A stretch of 64,000 bases of DNA from Anaeromyces robustus (taxonomy: Eukaryota; Neocallimastigomycota; Neocallimastigomycetes; Neocallimastigales; Neocallimastigaceae). A model generated the notes under the pieces. It searched no databases, was not told where the DNA came from, and saw only the letters and a list, made by a program, of their open reading frames with translations. The stretch's first letter is position 1; every line of letters begins with the position of its first letter. The translations under genes were made by a program, and so were the position numbers. Positions 9,911-22,300 of this stretch are shown piece after piece. The stretch is from the NCBI GenBank assembly GCA_002104895.1, contig MCFG01000098.1, positions 1 to 64,000 on the forward strand, written 5' to 3'.

Positions 9911-10854
9911 CGGTAACTAATTAATAATAGCTATTTAATATAAATAATAAGTAAAACTAATAAATAATAATTAACATTAATAATAATTATCACCAATTAA
10001 TAATAATTAATAAATTATAATTAATATCAATCAATAAAAACTAATATTAATAATAATTACTTGAAATAAATTAATAACAATTAATAAATATTTAATAAAA
10101 ACAAGAGAAAGATAAGCCTTATAATACAAAATTAATTAAATTATATCAATTACGTATAAACCCAAAATAAAATAATTGAAACTAAATAAACGAATAATTA
10201 ATTGGTTAATTAAATCTTGCTGATTTAGCACCAAAAAATTAAATGAATTTATAATCTAAATAAACATTAAATAAATATAAATTAATAAATTAAACTTATA
10301 TAATAAAATTTAATGAATAATCTTTAAACTAGTTGAATAAATAAATATATTGTACTGATTATAAATGTATAACACTTGAATAAAAATTATAAATAAATAA
10401 ATAATTAATATCTAACATATTATAACAAAAAGAACATTAAATTAACAATTTAAAATAAATTATAATTTGTTAATAAGTTATAAAATTAAAATTAAAGTGT
10501 ATATTTAATAATAAATTATATAATTAAAAACTTATATTGAAAATAATTTTTCTTTCTTTGAAATAGTAATAATCAAATATTTATTTTAATTAAATAAATT
10601 GTATATATTTCCCATTAATTTGTACATAAAATTTTATAATAATTAAGCAAAATTTAAGTGAAGAAATAAACTTATATTATATTATATATTAAATAAAAAT
10701 AAACATATATATAATTTATAATTATATATATTTAAAAATCCAAATAAATATAATATATATATATATAAAAAAATTATATATATATATTAAAATAATAAAT
10801 ATATATTATAAATTGAACGTATATTTAAATTTATAATAAAATATAAATATAAAG
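9911..10854. other. A/T-rich spacer
   Basis: Low-complexity A/T sequence dominated by AATAATTAATA-type runs. No gene, bounded repeat or RNA gene is visible. Confidence 0.6.
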
Positions 10855-11473
10855 GATTTATCAAAATAGATTACAACAACAAATAAAAAACACAAACGCT
10901 AAAACTGAAAAAATACGTTAATAAAATTTGTTTTATTAAAATAAAAGTTTTATTAATTATTTAAAGAATTAAAAATATAAGTTATTAACAAATACATTTT
11001 TTCAAATTACATAAAATTTTCTTGAATATTTATATTTTTTGCTGATTATAATTTTTAATATATTTTTCCTATTTATTTATAATATATTTCTATATAAACC
11101 TATCCTAATAAATTTTATTTATTAATAAAATATAAACTATAACTAAATTTAGTAAACTAAAATTACTAATTTAAACTAAATACTATTTTATTTGAATTTA
11201 TTCTATTTATTACTTATTTATTATTTTAATATTAATATTATATTTATTATATATTTTGAATTTAAAAACGATGGAAATTTTCATAAATTAAAATGAAAAA
11301 ATTAATATTTCACAAAATAAATTAATAATTTATTTTGTTTTGAACTTTATTTAATTGATTTAAATTATTGTTTCACAATAATTTTACAGAAATATTTTAT
11401 GTAATTCAGTTACTTGTAAAGTGGCTGAATTTACAATTAAAGATATTATAATGTGGCGCTTAATATCTTTACA
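10855..11473 (-). repeat. LTR family A (copy A3)
   Basis: On the minus strand it begins TGTAAAGATATTAAGCGCCAC at 11473 and runs to about 10855, ending TGTTGTTGTAATCTATTTTGATA. It is more diverged at the 3' end than A1 and no target duplication could be defined, so it is probably older. Confidence 0.8.
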
Positions 11474-11980
11474 ATAAATTGATATTTATATAATTATAAA
11501 TTATAAATTAACTATATTACTACTTTTAAATAAATAATTCCTTTTCTTTTAAGAAATAAATAAATAATATATAACTTACAAATTGAATAAATCATATAAC
11601 TAAAAATTTATATTATTATTTAATAAATTATAAATTGATATTTATATAATTATCTAATAAATCATAAATAAATTTTATTACTACCATTAAATAAATAATT
11701 CTTTTTCCTTTGAGAAATAAATAAATAAATAAATAAATAAATAAATATAAAACTTATAAATTGAATAAATTATATAATCAAAATTTAATATAATACCGAA
11801 AAGAATTTTCTTTTCTTTTAAAACAGAAACAATTAAATACTAATTTTAATTAAATAAATCATATATCTTTTAATTAAATTATACATAAATTTCATAAAAA
11901 GTAAAGTAAAAATTTAATTAAAAGATTATTATAAATCTTCTTTAACTAAAAATTCTATATTACTAAAATTATCTACCATA
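11474..11980. other. A/T-rich spacer
   Basis: A/T-rich DNA with a (TAAA)n run near 11720-11750 and an internal near-duplication (TTATTAAATAATT type blocks near 11500 and 11640). No coding content is seen. Confidence 0.55.
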
Positions 11981-14900
11981 ATAATTAAAATAGGGAGAAA
12001 GTGTCAATGATTTTTATACAAAATTTGATACTCTCTTAAATAAAATTAATCTTAAATTAACTGATGAAGTTATTGTTTCTTATTATATTAATGCTTTATT
12101 TTTCAAGAACCTATGAAACCTTATTAGAATCTGAACCTAGAAACTTAGAAAAAGCCAAGAAAATAACTAGTAAAATCTATCACTTGGTTAAAAGCAACTG
12201 ACCTAAGAATAAATTATACTTAAATAATAATAGAAAAGGAAATTATAATGAAAATAATATTCCAAGAAATAATAATTATAGTAATTTTAATAGAAACAAC
12301 AATAATAATAGTTTTAATAGAAATAATAATAATAATAATAATAATAATTTTAATAGGGATAATCCGTTTACAAATAACTTTAGAAATAATTCTTTTACAA
12401 GTAATTCTAATAGAAATAATTCTTTTACAAACAATTCAAATATAAATAATTCTTTTTTCAAATAACTCAAATAGAAATTATAATTATAATAATAATTTAA
12501 ATTCAAATAATAATTACTTTCAAAAATCTAATAATATGAACCAAGGAATTGAGTATAGAAGAAATTCATTAAAACATACTCAAAATTCCAATGATGATTT
12601 ACAAGAAATAACAAAACGACTGGCCGACTTAAAAATTAATGTATGTATAAATTTCCAACGTATAGGCCACCTTGTTGAAGAATGTCCTGAATTAGAAGAC
12701 TCAGAACATTTAAATTAATTTATGGGAGTAAGCAATCTCCAAGTATAATTAAAATTGCAAACCAAAATAAAAACTTCAACTAATTTATATCCTGATTATA
12801 ATAATGATAATTATATTATTAGTACTACACAAAAATGAACTAATAATATAAAAACTTTAGATAAAAATAAAATATCCCCAAACAATAAAAGTATTGTAAC
12901 ACCTTCTATCTTAAATCAACCAGTAATTTTCGAGCTATTAAACAACAAAAGAAAAACATTAGAGATACAAGAAGAAGAAAAATTGATGAATCGAATGAAG
13001 AAATGGAAGATATACAAGAATAAAATAGTATAGAAGAAATTGATAATACTGAACCCACAAGTAATAATAAAAATAATTTAAATGAAGAAGAATCTGTTCA
13101 ATTACATAATAATAATAATAATGATAATAATCAAAATAATAAAAATAATAAAAATATTCAAAGTAATGAAAATTCTGAATTACCTAATAATAAACATAAA
13201 GTAATTAACAAAAAGAATATGACAGAAATACAATTGTTAGAATACAATGATAAATTGAATATTATTAAAGAAGTAAATAAACTCTACCCTCAAATTATAT
13301 TAGCTCAATTACTTTCTGCTAGTCCTTCACTTCGAAAAGAATTAGAGCTAGGTTGTAAACCAAGAGTTGAACTAATATTATATTCTTATATTTCTTTAAT
13401 TATTGGTGAAATTGAAGACAAATATTTAAGAATTTTTTACGACACAGGTGCAAATGTTAATATAATTACTTCAAATGGATTGAGTAAATTAACTAATAGA
13501 GATATTTATAAAAGCGAAGAAGAACAAAATATAACTATAGCCAATGGAACTTCAGTTACTACAAACCTTTATATTATATTAAAAATAAACATCAATAACT
13601 CTTGTACAGTTATTGAAAAATTTTATATTATTGATCATATTAATCCTTACTTTGATATAATATTTGGTAGAGAAATACAAAAGAAATAAAGATTTTATAT
13701 TGATCCTGATGATGACTGTATTTATCAGAAAACAAAAAAGTGATTTAAGAAAATTACAGAAATAATTCCTAATAACAAAGTTAATGATACTCCATTAATG
13801 AACACTATAATTATTTCTAAAAAAGAGAATCAAGAATTTATAACCACACTTCAAGATATTATAAAAGTAGTACCTAATGAAATTAAAACAGAATTTGAAA
13901 ACCTTTTAAATAAATATAGAAATTTTATGGCTACTTCAATGTCACAATTAACTACAGCTAATCTTGAACCACATTCAATTATTACTACCACTCAATAACC
14001 CATTAAATAAAAACCTTATAAATTATCAAAAGAACATTCAGATATATTAAAAAATGAAATTATTTCCTTATTAGAAAAAGGTTTAATTGTTCCATCACAT
14101 TCTCCTTGGTCTTTTCCTGTTTTATTAATCCAAAAAAAAAAAATGGTAAATGGAGGTTGTGTATTGATTATAGAAAATAAAATGACATAATAAAAGATTC
14201 TTACGCACTTCCATTTATTGATGAACATATTTCTTCAGTAAAAGGTGCAAAAATATTTTCTGCTTTGGATTTATTTTCAGGATATTATCAAATTCCAATG
14301 AATCCTGATGATATTGAAAAAACTTTTACTACAAAATTTGGCAATTATAATTTTAAAGTAATGCCATTTAGATTAACCAATGCCCTCGTTACTTTTCAAC
14401 TGGAAATGAATCGTATTCTTTTACCTTTAATTGGTAATTGTTTATTTGTTTATATCGATGATATAGTTGTTTATTCAAAATCCTTAGAAGAACATCTTGA
14501 ACATTTAAAACAAGTTTTTGAAATATTTTCTAAATATAATCTTTCTTTAAATTTACAAAAATGTAAATTCTTTCAAAAATTTGAAGTTCTTGGTCGTGTT
14601 TTTAACTCCTGAAGGTTTAAAAACAATACCTTCTAAAGTTCAAAGTATTTACACTTTGGAATTCTCCACGAAATGTTAATGAATTAAGATCTTTCTTAGT
14701 ACTTGCCAGTTACTATAGAAAATTTATTCAAAACTTTTCCATTAGAGCAGATCCATTATTTAAATTATTAAAGAAAAATCAAAAATATATTTGGACCACA
14801 AATTGTAATGAATCTTTTGAAGATATTAGACAATGTATACTTTCTGATCTTATACTTAGTTACCCAGACTTTGAAAAAGAATTTATTGTTCGAACTGATG

Positions 14901-16737
14901 CTTCTCTTCAAGGCATCGGAGCTGTCCTTTACAGATGGAGGAGGACAAATTGGAACATCCAATTTGTTGTGTAAGTAGAACACTTTCTACTTCAGAAAAG
15001 AATTATTCTGTAACTGAATTAGAAGGCTTAGCAATTTATTATGCCATTCAAAAATTTAGACATTACTTAATTAGTAATAAACAAACAATATTTATTACTG
15101 GTCATAAACTTTAATTGGTTTATATAAAAATATTGTACCTATTAAAGGAAGAATTATGAGATGGATTGAAGAATTTAATAAATATAAAATTGAATTAAAA
15201 AATGAAAAAGGTAAATGTTTTTGCTGATGCACTTTCAAGATTACCTTCTAAAAATTCTGATGAAATTATAAATTCTATAAATGCAATTTTAGCTGATTTT
15301 AATCCAAGAGACTTAGACTTACCAGATGTAAAAGATTTATTAGAAATATATTACAATAGTAAAAGAACACGAACACAAAAATAGAAAAAATATCCAAATA
15401 AAAATTTGTTTTATTATAATAACATTTTATTAATATTTAAATAATTAAAATTTTATAGTCAAATCTAATAACAATTACACCTTTCAAAATTTAAGAAATT
15501 TTGAAGTATTTTTATATTTTTTCATAATTATATTTATTATATATTATACTAATTTATTTATATTTAATTTCTATTTATTTACGCACTATCTAACTAACTA
15601 AACTTAATAGTTAATTTAAAATTTCTATTTTTAGAAATAATAAATAAATTTATTAAATAATAAACTATTAAAACTAAGAGTAAATAATTTCAATTGAGTT
15701 CATTTATTATTTATTTATTATTCTAATATTAATAATATATTTATTATATATTTTAAATTTAAAAACAATGAAAAATTTTATAAATTAAAAATTAAAATTT
15801 AATAATTATTTTGTTTAGAACTTTATTTATTTGATTTAAATTATTGTTTCACAGTAATTTTACAGAATTATTTTATGTAATTTTAATCACTATGTATAGT
15901 GGCTTAAATTACATTTAAGGATTTTACGCTGTGGCATTAAATATCTTTACACCGGAAGGTATTATTAAATATTTACTAAAAATTATCAAGTTGTAGATAA
16001 TACTTTATAAAAAAGATGACTTATATTTAAAAGTAATTTATAAAGATAGTAATAAAAAAGACATAATAGAGCTCATGAAGTAGGACATGAAGGTGCTGAA
16101 AAGACAGCACAAAGAATTATGAATTCCTACTATTGGCCTGGCATTTGGAATGATGTAAGATTTTGGATTAAGTCTTGTAGAAAATGCCATTTATATAGAT
16201 CAAAGCCAATTCCTACTAATACTGCAGATAATATAACTCCTATAGAAAATCCTTTTACTCGAGTAGGACTTGATATAATTGGTCCATTACTAATTACAAA
16301 GCAAGGAAATTCTTACATCATTACTCTTGTAGATTATTTTACTAAATGGGTAGAAGTAAAGCCCATTTCAAATACAAAATCTGAAGAAGTAATAAAATTT
16401 TTAATTGAAACTATTACTAGACATGGCCCACCAGAAATAATAGTCACTGATAATGGCAGTTCTTTTAATTCTAACAAAAATGATGATAGACTTATATGGT
16501 TCTTGAGTTCATTTTGTTTCTCCTCATCACTCAGAATCAAACGGAATGATTGAAAATAAGAATCGTGAAATTAGAAAAATTTTAAGATTATTAGTTGAAA
16601 ATGAAACTAAATGGGACGAATATTTGCCATCTACTTTATGGGCATTAAGAAATACTAAAAATTCTAAAACTAAATTTAGTAGTTTTGAACTTCTTTATGG
16701 ACGTAGCTTGGCCTGTCCCAGTTAATCTTAAACAATT
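11981..16737 (+). mobile_element. Ty3 element P: Gag, PR, RT, RNase H, integrase (broken)
   Basis: Parts in order are as follows. A Gag helical piece (GESVNDFYTKFDTLLNK) lies near 11990-12110, an Asn-rich stretch at 12240-12540, and a knuckle-like CINFQRIGHLVEECP at about 12637-12680. Retropepsin is at 13219-13689 (IFYDTGANVNIIT, IIFGREI). RT is at about 14000-14740 (SALDLFSGYYQIPM, NYNFKVMPF and the YIDDIVVYSKS catalytic box). RNase H lies at about 14880-15320 (VFADALSRLPSK). Integrase is at about 16060-16735 with zinc-binding HE/CRKCH residues and TDNGSSFNS. It is old and has several breaks. A solo family A LTR splits it at 15327-15951, and at 16737 it abuts another Ty3 fragment. No own LTR is assigned. 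Confidence 0.88.
15327..15951 (-). repeat. Solo LTR, family A subtype 2 (copy A4), inside element P
   Basis: The 625-bp LTR on the minus strand begins TGTAAAGATATTTAATGCC and ends AATCTTTTACA. The flanking duplication is CCAGA (15322-15326) against CCGGA (15952-15956), one mismatch in five. It splits the RNase H-integrase linker 'DLDLPEG' of element P; the undisturbed relative of this site is at 52900-52925. Subtype 2 differs from A1 in its two 5' hairpins but keeps their pairing. Confidence 0.92.
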
Positions 16738-17505
16738 TCAATAGTTCCTCGTACTTGCTAATTACTACTAAAGATTCATTCCAGGGTTTGCTACTATTAC
16801 TTATCCTTTACATTCCTTGTTTAAGAAGAATAATATTCGTTTGATCATTAAAAACTCAAAACTCTTTTGATGAAATAAAATCAAAATTATCTTCCGCTCC
16901 TATTTTGGCTTACCTAAGATCTCCCTTTTATTGTAGAAACTGACAGTAGTAACTTCGCTATTGGAGCTATTCTTTCACAAATTACGCCAAATGACAATAA
17001 ATCCATCCTGTGGCATTCTTCTCTAGATTTCTTATTGCAACGGAAAGGAACTACTCAATTTACGACAAGGAACTCTTGACTATTGTTGAAGCCTTAGAAC
17101 ACTGGAGGCATTTATTAAAAGGTACATCAAAACCTTTTACAATTTTTTCAGACCATCGAAACTTACTTTATCAAAAGAAACCAGAAAAAATGTCTCAAAG
17201 ACTTGTTCGTTGGACTTTATTTCTCTCAGAATTTAACTTTAAAATCACCTATCGTGCTGGATCTGCCAATGGTAAAGCCGATGCTCTTTCACGAAGGCCC
17301 CGATTACGCTTCCAATGAAGAAGAATTAGCCAGTTATATTCCTTTAATAGTTCTCCGTCCCGAAAACTTTTGTGCTATGACTGCTTTCGTTTCCTTAAAT
17401 GATCAAATTCTTAACGAATATAAAAATGATAAATTTTATCAAGAAAACCTTTCTAAACTTGATTCAGCACAAAATTCTACTAAATCATATCAAAATATCA
17501 ATTGC
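16738..17505 (+). mobile_element. Ty3 RT-RNase H fragment
   Basis: Starts with the RT connection block ('LANYYxRFIPGF' type) near 16750 and continues into RNase H. A clear open stretch at 17010-17318 has 'YSIYDKELLTIVEALEHWRHLL', 'FTIFSDHRNLLY' and 'YRAGSANGKADALSRRP', followed by a linker toward integrase. It belongs to a different Ty3 lineage from element P, closer to FM's RNase H (ITDKELLAI, WRHLL). It is broken, and the reading ends where N-family A/T-rich repeat begins. No LTR assigned. Confidence 0.85.
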
Positions 17506-17935
17506 AATTGAAATTGAAATTAGAATTTATAATTTCAATTATATTGATATATAATATTATAATTTATAATTTCAATTATATATAATAGTTATTATTATAA
17601 TATTTTTATTAATTATTTGATTATTTAAATAATTAAAATATTTTATATATTAATTTATATATTCATATTCATATTAAGTTATCAAATTAATGTATTAAAA
17701 TTAATGTATTAACATTTTATATTATAATTTAACATTATAAGTGTTGTTATTATTATTGAATAAATATTGTGTTATTTAAAATACAAATCTTTAATTATTA
17801 TTTAAATATTATTATATCGGTTATTAGTGGAATACTTAAGATTAATAAGTAAAAGGAAATAGATTAAATTAAATTATTAATATAATTACCATTAATTAGT
17901 ATAAATAATTATCACATAATAATTAATTTACAAAC

Positions 17936-17970
<35 letters not shown>

Positions 17971-18100
17971 ACTATTAATATATTTTTAAGAATATTTTAG
18001 ATTTAAAACAGAAATTTTACTAAATTACTTAATAATTATAGTAAAATAAAAAGTTTTAAATTGGTTTTAAATTATTAAAATAATTATTATTCTTATTAGG
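17506..18100 (+). repeat. N-family repeat copy, diverged
   Basis: The stretch beginning CAATTGCAATTGAAATT and containing TTATAATTTCAATTATATTGATATATAAT resembles 34450-35040. It also has ATTAAATTAATGTATTAA and AAGTGTTNTTATTATTATT, as in 33420-33812. Boundaries are unclear because of base composition. No coding content. Confidence 0.5.
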
Positions 18101-18165
18101 AAATGTTGTATTTTGCAATAAGGCGCATGACAAAGATTTGTGGATTGCATTTCGCAATGGCGCAT
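18101..18165. repeat. Duplicated GCAATxxGGCGCAT motif
   Basis: In otherwise A/T-only DNA, TTTTGCAATAAGGCGCATGA and TTTCGCAATGGCGCATAATT lie about 40 bp apart. The local GC content and the near-duplication stand out. Function unknown. Confidence 0.5.
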
Positions 18166-18559
18166 AATTAAAAAAATAAAAATATAATATATAAAACAAT
18201 AAAGTAATAAAATTTTTTATTTATAAATTATTAATAATTATAATATTGATTTAGATTTATACTTTTTAGAATAATTTTGACAATCAATTAACTATAATTT
18301 ATAATTTAGTTATCATCTTTATTTGTTATATTTCATATTTATTTAAATCAAATAAACAATTATATTATAATTCAACAATATCATTTTTATTATAACTGTC
18401 AATTTCGTCAGTTCATCCTAATATTCTTTTCTTTTATTCTATATTCCTTCAATTTTTCTTTCGTAATCATAAAATAAAGATTCTTCTTTTCATTAATGTA
18501 TATATTAATTTATAGAAAGAAGGGTTTTTGCAAATAAGTTATTTAAATTATTATTATGT

Positions 18560-19321
18560 TCCATATTTTCAAGATTTTATATCATAATTATTTAAGGTGT
18601 TCTTAAAATATTCTAAGAATTTCAAAAATTGGAAACGACCACATATTTCGCATGAACTTTTAATTTTATTATAAAAATCAAATATGTATATAAAAGTAAG
18701 TTAGAAATGGCTTTATAATAAATATGTAAAATATTATTATCTTCCACTTCTTTATAACATATATTTTTGTTAATTTCTAATAATCTTTTACAATGCTAAA
18801 TACAATATTTAGTATTTGTATCCGGAAAAATATGTTTTGGTGCATTTGACATACCCTTTTCAAAATTACAGTGAAAATTTTTTAGTATGATTTTAATATT
18901 ATTATTATATATAACATTTTTTTTTAAATAATATTTCATAAGTAATAAACACCTGAAAACTAATATAAAATGTTCAATCTGCAAATATATATCTAGAGAA
19001 TAACTTTACTTGGAATGGAGACTGAAAAAATTACTAGATTATAATTTTTGTAAATCAAAAAATTTTCATTTCTTTTCATTCTTCATCAGGAATTTTTTCG
19101 AAAGTTATTATATCAGGAAATAATTGGTTATTTCTATTTCTTGGTAATTGGGATTTAATTGAATAATATTCAAGACATATAAATCCCAATTCTTTAGAAA
19201 TTTCATCATATATATGTTTAGGCTTTATATCTAAAGGAATTGAACTCTTTCTAATTTCATTTTTAATTTTATGTTTTTTATGTGAACTTTTATGATTTAT
19301 TTTAAATAATGAGATTTTCAT
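18560..19321 (-). pseudogene. MULE (Mutator-like) transposase relic
   Basis: The minus-strand reading from 19321 to 19076 gives a basic stretch (HKSSHKKHKIKNEIRKSSIP) and then KPKHIYDEISKELGFICLEY and RNNQLFPDI, the region that follows a FLYWCH-type zinc finger in MULE transposases. After 19076 pieces such as RNENFLIYK, FADWTFYI and QVFITY appear. The piece at 18984-18796 has NFHCNFEKGMSNA and PDTNTKYCI, typical of the catalytic domain. The open pieces are in separate frames and the C-terminal part decays near 18560, so it cannot be active. No terminal inverted repeats were found. MULEs move by cut-and-paste in the nucleus. Confidence 0.75.
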
Positions 19322-22300
19322 TTATTTAATGTTATATATTCAATTATTGATTATTTATTATTATTATAAAAATAATATAATAAAATTATTATTATAATTA
19401 TTAATTAAATAAATTATAGATAATATTATTATATTAGTTAATAGCTTGATAAACTTACAAAATTATAAAAATTTAAAATTTAATTTCTATCTATCCTAAT
19501 TGTACATAAGTTTTTATATATTCATATATAATTTGTATTTCGGTACATTAACTTTTGCATATTATTATCTACCTAATGTATTTTATTATTTTTACACATA
19601 TAATTTTTATCCATTCACAAAAAGAAAGATATTATCCCTTTTAGAATTCAATTTTTAAATTAAGATAATATCATTAATACAATTTAGTAAAATTTTAATT
19701 CTTTAAATAAAGAAAAGTGATATTATCTTTTCATCTATATATAACTGTATGAATTATTTATCAAGGTAGAGTTAAATTTTAAATACAAAGAATTTGTTTT
19801 ATAAACACAATATTATTAATTTGTTTTATTTTTTTTATTAATTAATTATAGTTTTATTCGAATTTAAATTATTTACTTTATAAATAAAATTAATTTTTAT
19901 TTACAATTTAAAATTCTTTAAGTGTTAAAAATAGTTGAAAATAATTTTTTAAATACTTTTAAAATAATTTCTAAATAATTTTAAATCATATTATTAAATT
20001 AAAATATAATTGTATGTTTTTTATAATTTATTAAACATTTGAAGATTTAAGATTTTAATATAATTAGGATTAAAATAATATATAATAAATCAATTTTAAA
20101 ATATAATTTTGGTAATTTAAAAATTTTATTATTTATTAGAATCATAAAATTGTTTAATATTTTATTGTGGTTACAAATTAAGAATATTGTCTTAATTAGT
20201 AAACTCTCAATTCTAAAAACATATTTTAATTTTTTATTTTTACAATAAATTTTATATAAATCAAAATTATTCTGATATTTCAATTTTTGATTTTTATAAT
20301 AGTTTTTTATATTTTTATAAAATATTTTAATACTTTTGATAAATAAAAATAAAATATATTAAAATTTTATTTAAAATTGAATTTTTTAATTTTTTATTGT
20401 TAAAGACACATTCCTTACACGAAAAACTTTTAATATTTTTTATTAAAAAAAATACATTTTTTCTATCTGTTTTTGTTCTTAAATTTTATAACTCGATAAA
20501 TAGAATTTTCATATTGATGATATAACACTAACATTTTTTCTGTGGATTTATCAAATCTTAAGATATTTAATTCTTTTAATATGAATTATTTTCTTTCATT
20601 GTTAAATTATCTATTATAGTATATGAGTATATTTATTTAAAACTTAATTTTATTCTATTTCTTCAATAATATTATTTTCTATTATTAACTATCATTTTTC
20701 AGTAATTATTTGTATATATACTAGATTTTTGTTAATTTATATTTCTATTATGTATTAAAATTTGATCTTTCACATTAAATTTAGATGATTTTAATTTAAT
20801 TATTTTATATATAAATTTATTATATATTATAAATATTATATAAAGTAATATTAAAAAAATAAAATATATTGAACTTTATTTTTAATAGTTATCAATATTA
20901 ATGGTGTTTCAAGTAAATAATTCTCATTATCAAGGATTTAAAAGGATTTTTTTATTATATCTACTAATAATTATTTTGCGTATTAATATACTTAAATAAT
21001 TTAATTGATATTAATATGATTAATATTATTTTATTATCAAATAATATTTTTTTAAATAAATAAATAAATTTATATTAATATATATTGAATATCATAAATT
21101 TATAATCAAATTAGCTCTTTTTCCAAAAAATGAATATTTAAATTTTATTTATCAAAAATTAAAATTAACAATTATTAATAATTTTTTAAATTAGTTCAAT
21201 TATTAATAGAAAATAATTAATTACAATTCAAAAGTAAACAAGTAAACAAAAGAGTATTTTAAATAATATACTTTTTTTTGAGATTTTCCAAAAAATAAAT
21301 ATATGTTACTTTTTAATAAAAGTATAATGAATAAATATATTTTTGTAATTATTATTTTGCATACATTAAAAAGTTAAAATTATTCTAAAAATATTTAAAA
21401 AATTTACATATACTTATTTAATATAATTAAAAATTGAATTATTAATAACATTATTATTAAAGAAATTACAAAAATTTTCAATTAAATAAGTTCAAAATTG
21501 GAAATAATTATTAAACCATTAACTCATAATAAATAATAAAATGATAATTCAAAATATTAATAAAAGATTTTTTAAAATTTTAAATTATAAAATCTTCTTA
21601 AATATTTTTATAGTAATATTGAAATATATAAATACTAAGTAATAGTTAATAATATTAAAAATCTAGTCATTAAATATTTTAAGTCAGAAAAAAAATAATA
21701 ATAAATATGTATTAATATGTTTAATATTTTATTAAATTATACTAATACTTCATTTAATAAATTTAGAGTTTTATTCATTTTATGAATTTTTTAAAATAAA
21801 TAAATATTAAATTTTCATGTTATATTTAATACTTTTACTTAGTATTTTATTTTATAAAAAATTTGTATTTAATGTAGTTACAATAGATATATTTATTTAA
21901 TAATTTATAAATATATTTAATATCAAATGGATTATTAAATAGTAATTCTAACTAAAATCTTTTAAAATAAATATAATTAAAATATAGTATATTCATTTTA
22001 ATTATTTACTTTTTATAGTACTTAATGTATTTTACAAAAACTTTAAATTTAATATATAAATTTTATTTAAATATTTTAATCCATTTGATATCAAATATAT
22101 ATTAAATATTATTATAACGACATATTAAAAATAGATAGATTTATTACAAGAGAATTACTCATAAAAAGGTATGCTTTAATATTTGTATAAAATAGAAATA
22201 ATTAATTGCTGTAAAAGTTTCAATAATACTTGGTAATATATCTTTAGTTATTTAAAATAATTTAGTGAATTAATTATTTTTAAGAAATATATTATCTCTT

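Noticed and set aside
12248-12506. Leu/Ile-rich proteins in both strands around 12.3 kb
   Set aside because: Both are off-frame readings of the Asn-rich stretch of element P.
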